From IMG/VR virus record IMGVR_UViG_3300022074_000386, positions 1 through 23,495 of that record: DNA of 23,495 nt. One strand, given 5' to 3'. The notes beneath the pieces were generated by a model that was not told the origin of the DNA, made no database searches, and saw only the letters and a program-made list of their open reading frames with translations. Position numbers and translations under genes: made by a program. This document shows, piece after piece, positions 23,074 through 23,495 of this stretch. How positions within the stretch are numbered: position 1 is the first letter of the stretch; each line of letters starts with the position of its first letter. Origin of the DNA: a virus.

Positions 23074-23495
23074 TCTTCTTTTCCGCCAGAAAGGTCCTCG
23101 AGCGTCTCTCGCACAATATCTTGCAGCGCTTTCATGGCTGCTTCGTCTAGATCAGGTATCCGTTGCTTTGCCTTCGTAGGGATTCCAAGCATTTTGCCTC
23201 GCGCTAACGACACAATTTCTAGCCACTTCGCCTCGACCTCTTCAACTGGTACAAGTTTGCCTTGTTTCTGCTGCCTGTCAATTTCAAGAAGCTCTGCTTT
23301 TAAGTGCTCTGTTCTTGCGCGGCTTTCGTCGTAGTCCGGAACATATTCCTGAGTTCTACTCATTCGCTCTTCCGCTGTTCTTTTAGCAGGTGGTTTGTCA
23401 GGGACTTTGACCGCAACAGGTCGCTGTGTGTTCTTGTTCCACGCTTTTACCAATGTATCGGCATCCAACATCGGGGTGCCTTTTTTGTCTGGGTG
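23070..23495 (-). CDS. terS: Terminase small subunit (Nu1-like), 5' end beyond window
   Basis: The frame is open through the right edge: eight more codons (HPDKKGTP) precede the first ATG at 23471 without a stop. Because HPDKKGTPMLDADTLVKAW reads like the end of a Nu1-type winged-helix DNA-binding domain, I treat the ATG as internal and the gene as cut at its 5' end. The rest has a basic segment (RTAEERMSRTQEY), a helical coiled region (RTEHLKAELLEIDRQQKQGK, then LVPVEEVEAKW) and a C-terminal part (LGIPTKAKQRIPDLDE, then LEDLSGGKEE) expected to bind the large subunit. It overlaps terL by ATGA. It would recognise the packaging site, which probably lies just outside the window. Confidence 0.82.
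   Translation of the reverse strand, partial: HPDKKGTPMLDADTLVKAWNKNTQRPVAVKVPDKPPAKRTAEERMSRTQEYVPDYDESRARTEHLKAELLEIDRQQKQGKLVPVEEVEAKWLEIVSLARGKMLGIPTKAKQRIPDLDEAAMKALQDIVRETLEDLSGGKEE

Noticed and set aside
1-23495. Defence system, anti-defence gene, tRNA, CRISPR array, insertion sequence or integrase
   Set aside because: None was seen on either strand; every convincing frame belongs to virion assembly or structure.

Overview
This window is the late structural (head and tail morphogenesis) region of a lambda-type siphophage or prophage. Every supported gene is on the minus strand, so transcription runs from the right edge (terminase) to the left edge (tail fibres). Gene order follows lambda closely: small terminase, large terminase, gpW-like connector, portal, protease plus scaffold plus capsid, head completion, tail terminator, tail tube, G/GT chaperones, tape measure, M, L, K (in two pieces), I, J, then fibre genes. 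Genes are packed with ATGA or TAATG overlaps or gaps of a few bases, and no gene-free stretch exceeds 300 bases. No tRNA, CRISPR array, insertion sequence, integrase or host gene is visible, so lytic versus prophage state cannot be decided here.

Host. Nothing names the host. The fibre-type proteins at the left have an N-terminal SDINARF/NHSG block, a C-terminal NTWKR...STW ending, an AAQRGTITTL block and paired 'DVVLY...DTTEDG' repeats. These styles are familiar to me from marine phages, especially cyanophages. Strong Shine-Dalgarno sequences are scarce. A marine cyanobacterial or other marine bacterial host is a reasonable inference only.

Layout, right to left. 23495-20633: DNA packaging and connector genes; the small terminase is cut by the window edge. 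20630-16601: portal, then one very long reading frame fusing two accessory domains, an HK97-family prohead protease, a linker/scaffold and the major capsid protein. 16601-15265: a small post-capsid protein, a likely decoration protein, a head-tail joining protein and the tail terminator. 15221-14171: a small overlapping reading frame and the tail tube. 14125-14148: an intrinsic terminator. 14087-13411: G and, by a canonical -1 slip at GGGAAAC, the GT fusion. 13418-2876: tape measure, M, L, JAB protease, NlpC/P60 protein, I and J, forming the tail shaft and tip. 2871-1: three fibre or accessory tail proteins, the last cut by the left edge.

I did not find a clearly undescribed system. The most informative observations are: the G/GT frameshift site, whose T half has no credible start of its own; two hairpins placed just after the high-copy capsid/decoration and tail-tube genes, which may set gene dosage; the protease-scaffold-capsid fusion with extra N-terminal domains; a lambda-K-like gene split into two frames offset by -1; and a modular fibre locus with a shared N-terminal block and internal duplication.
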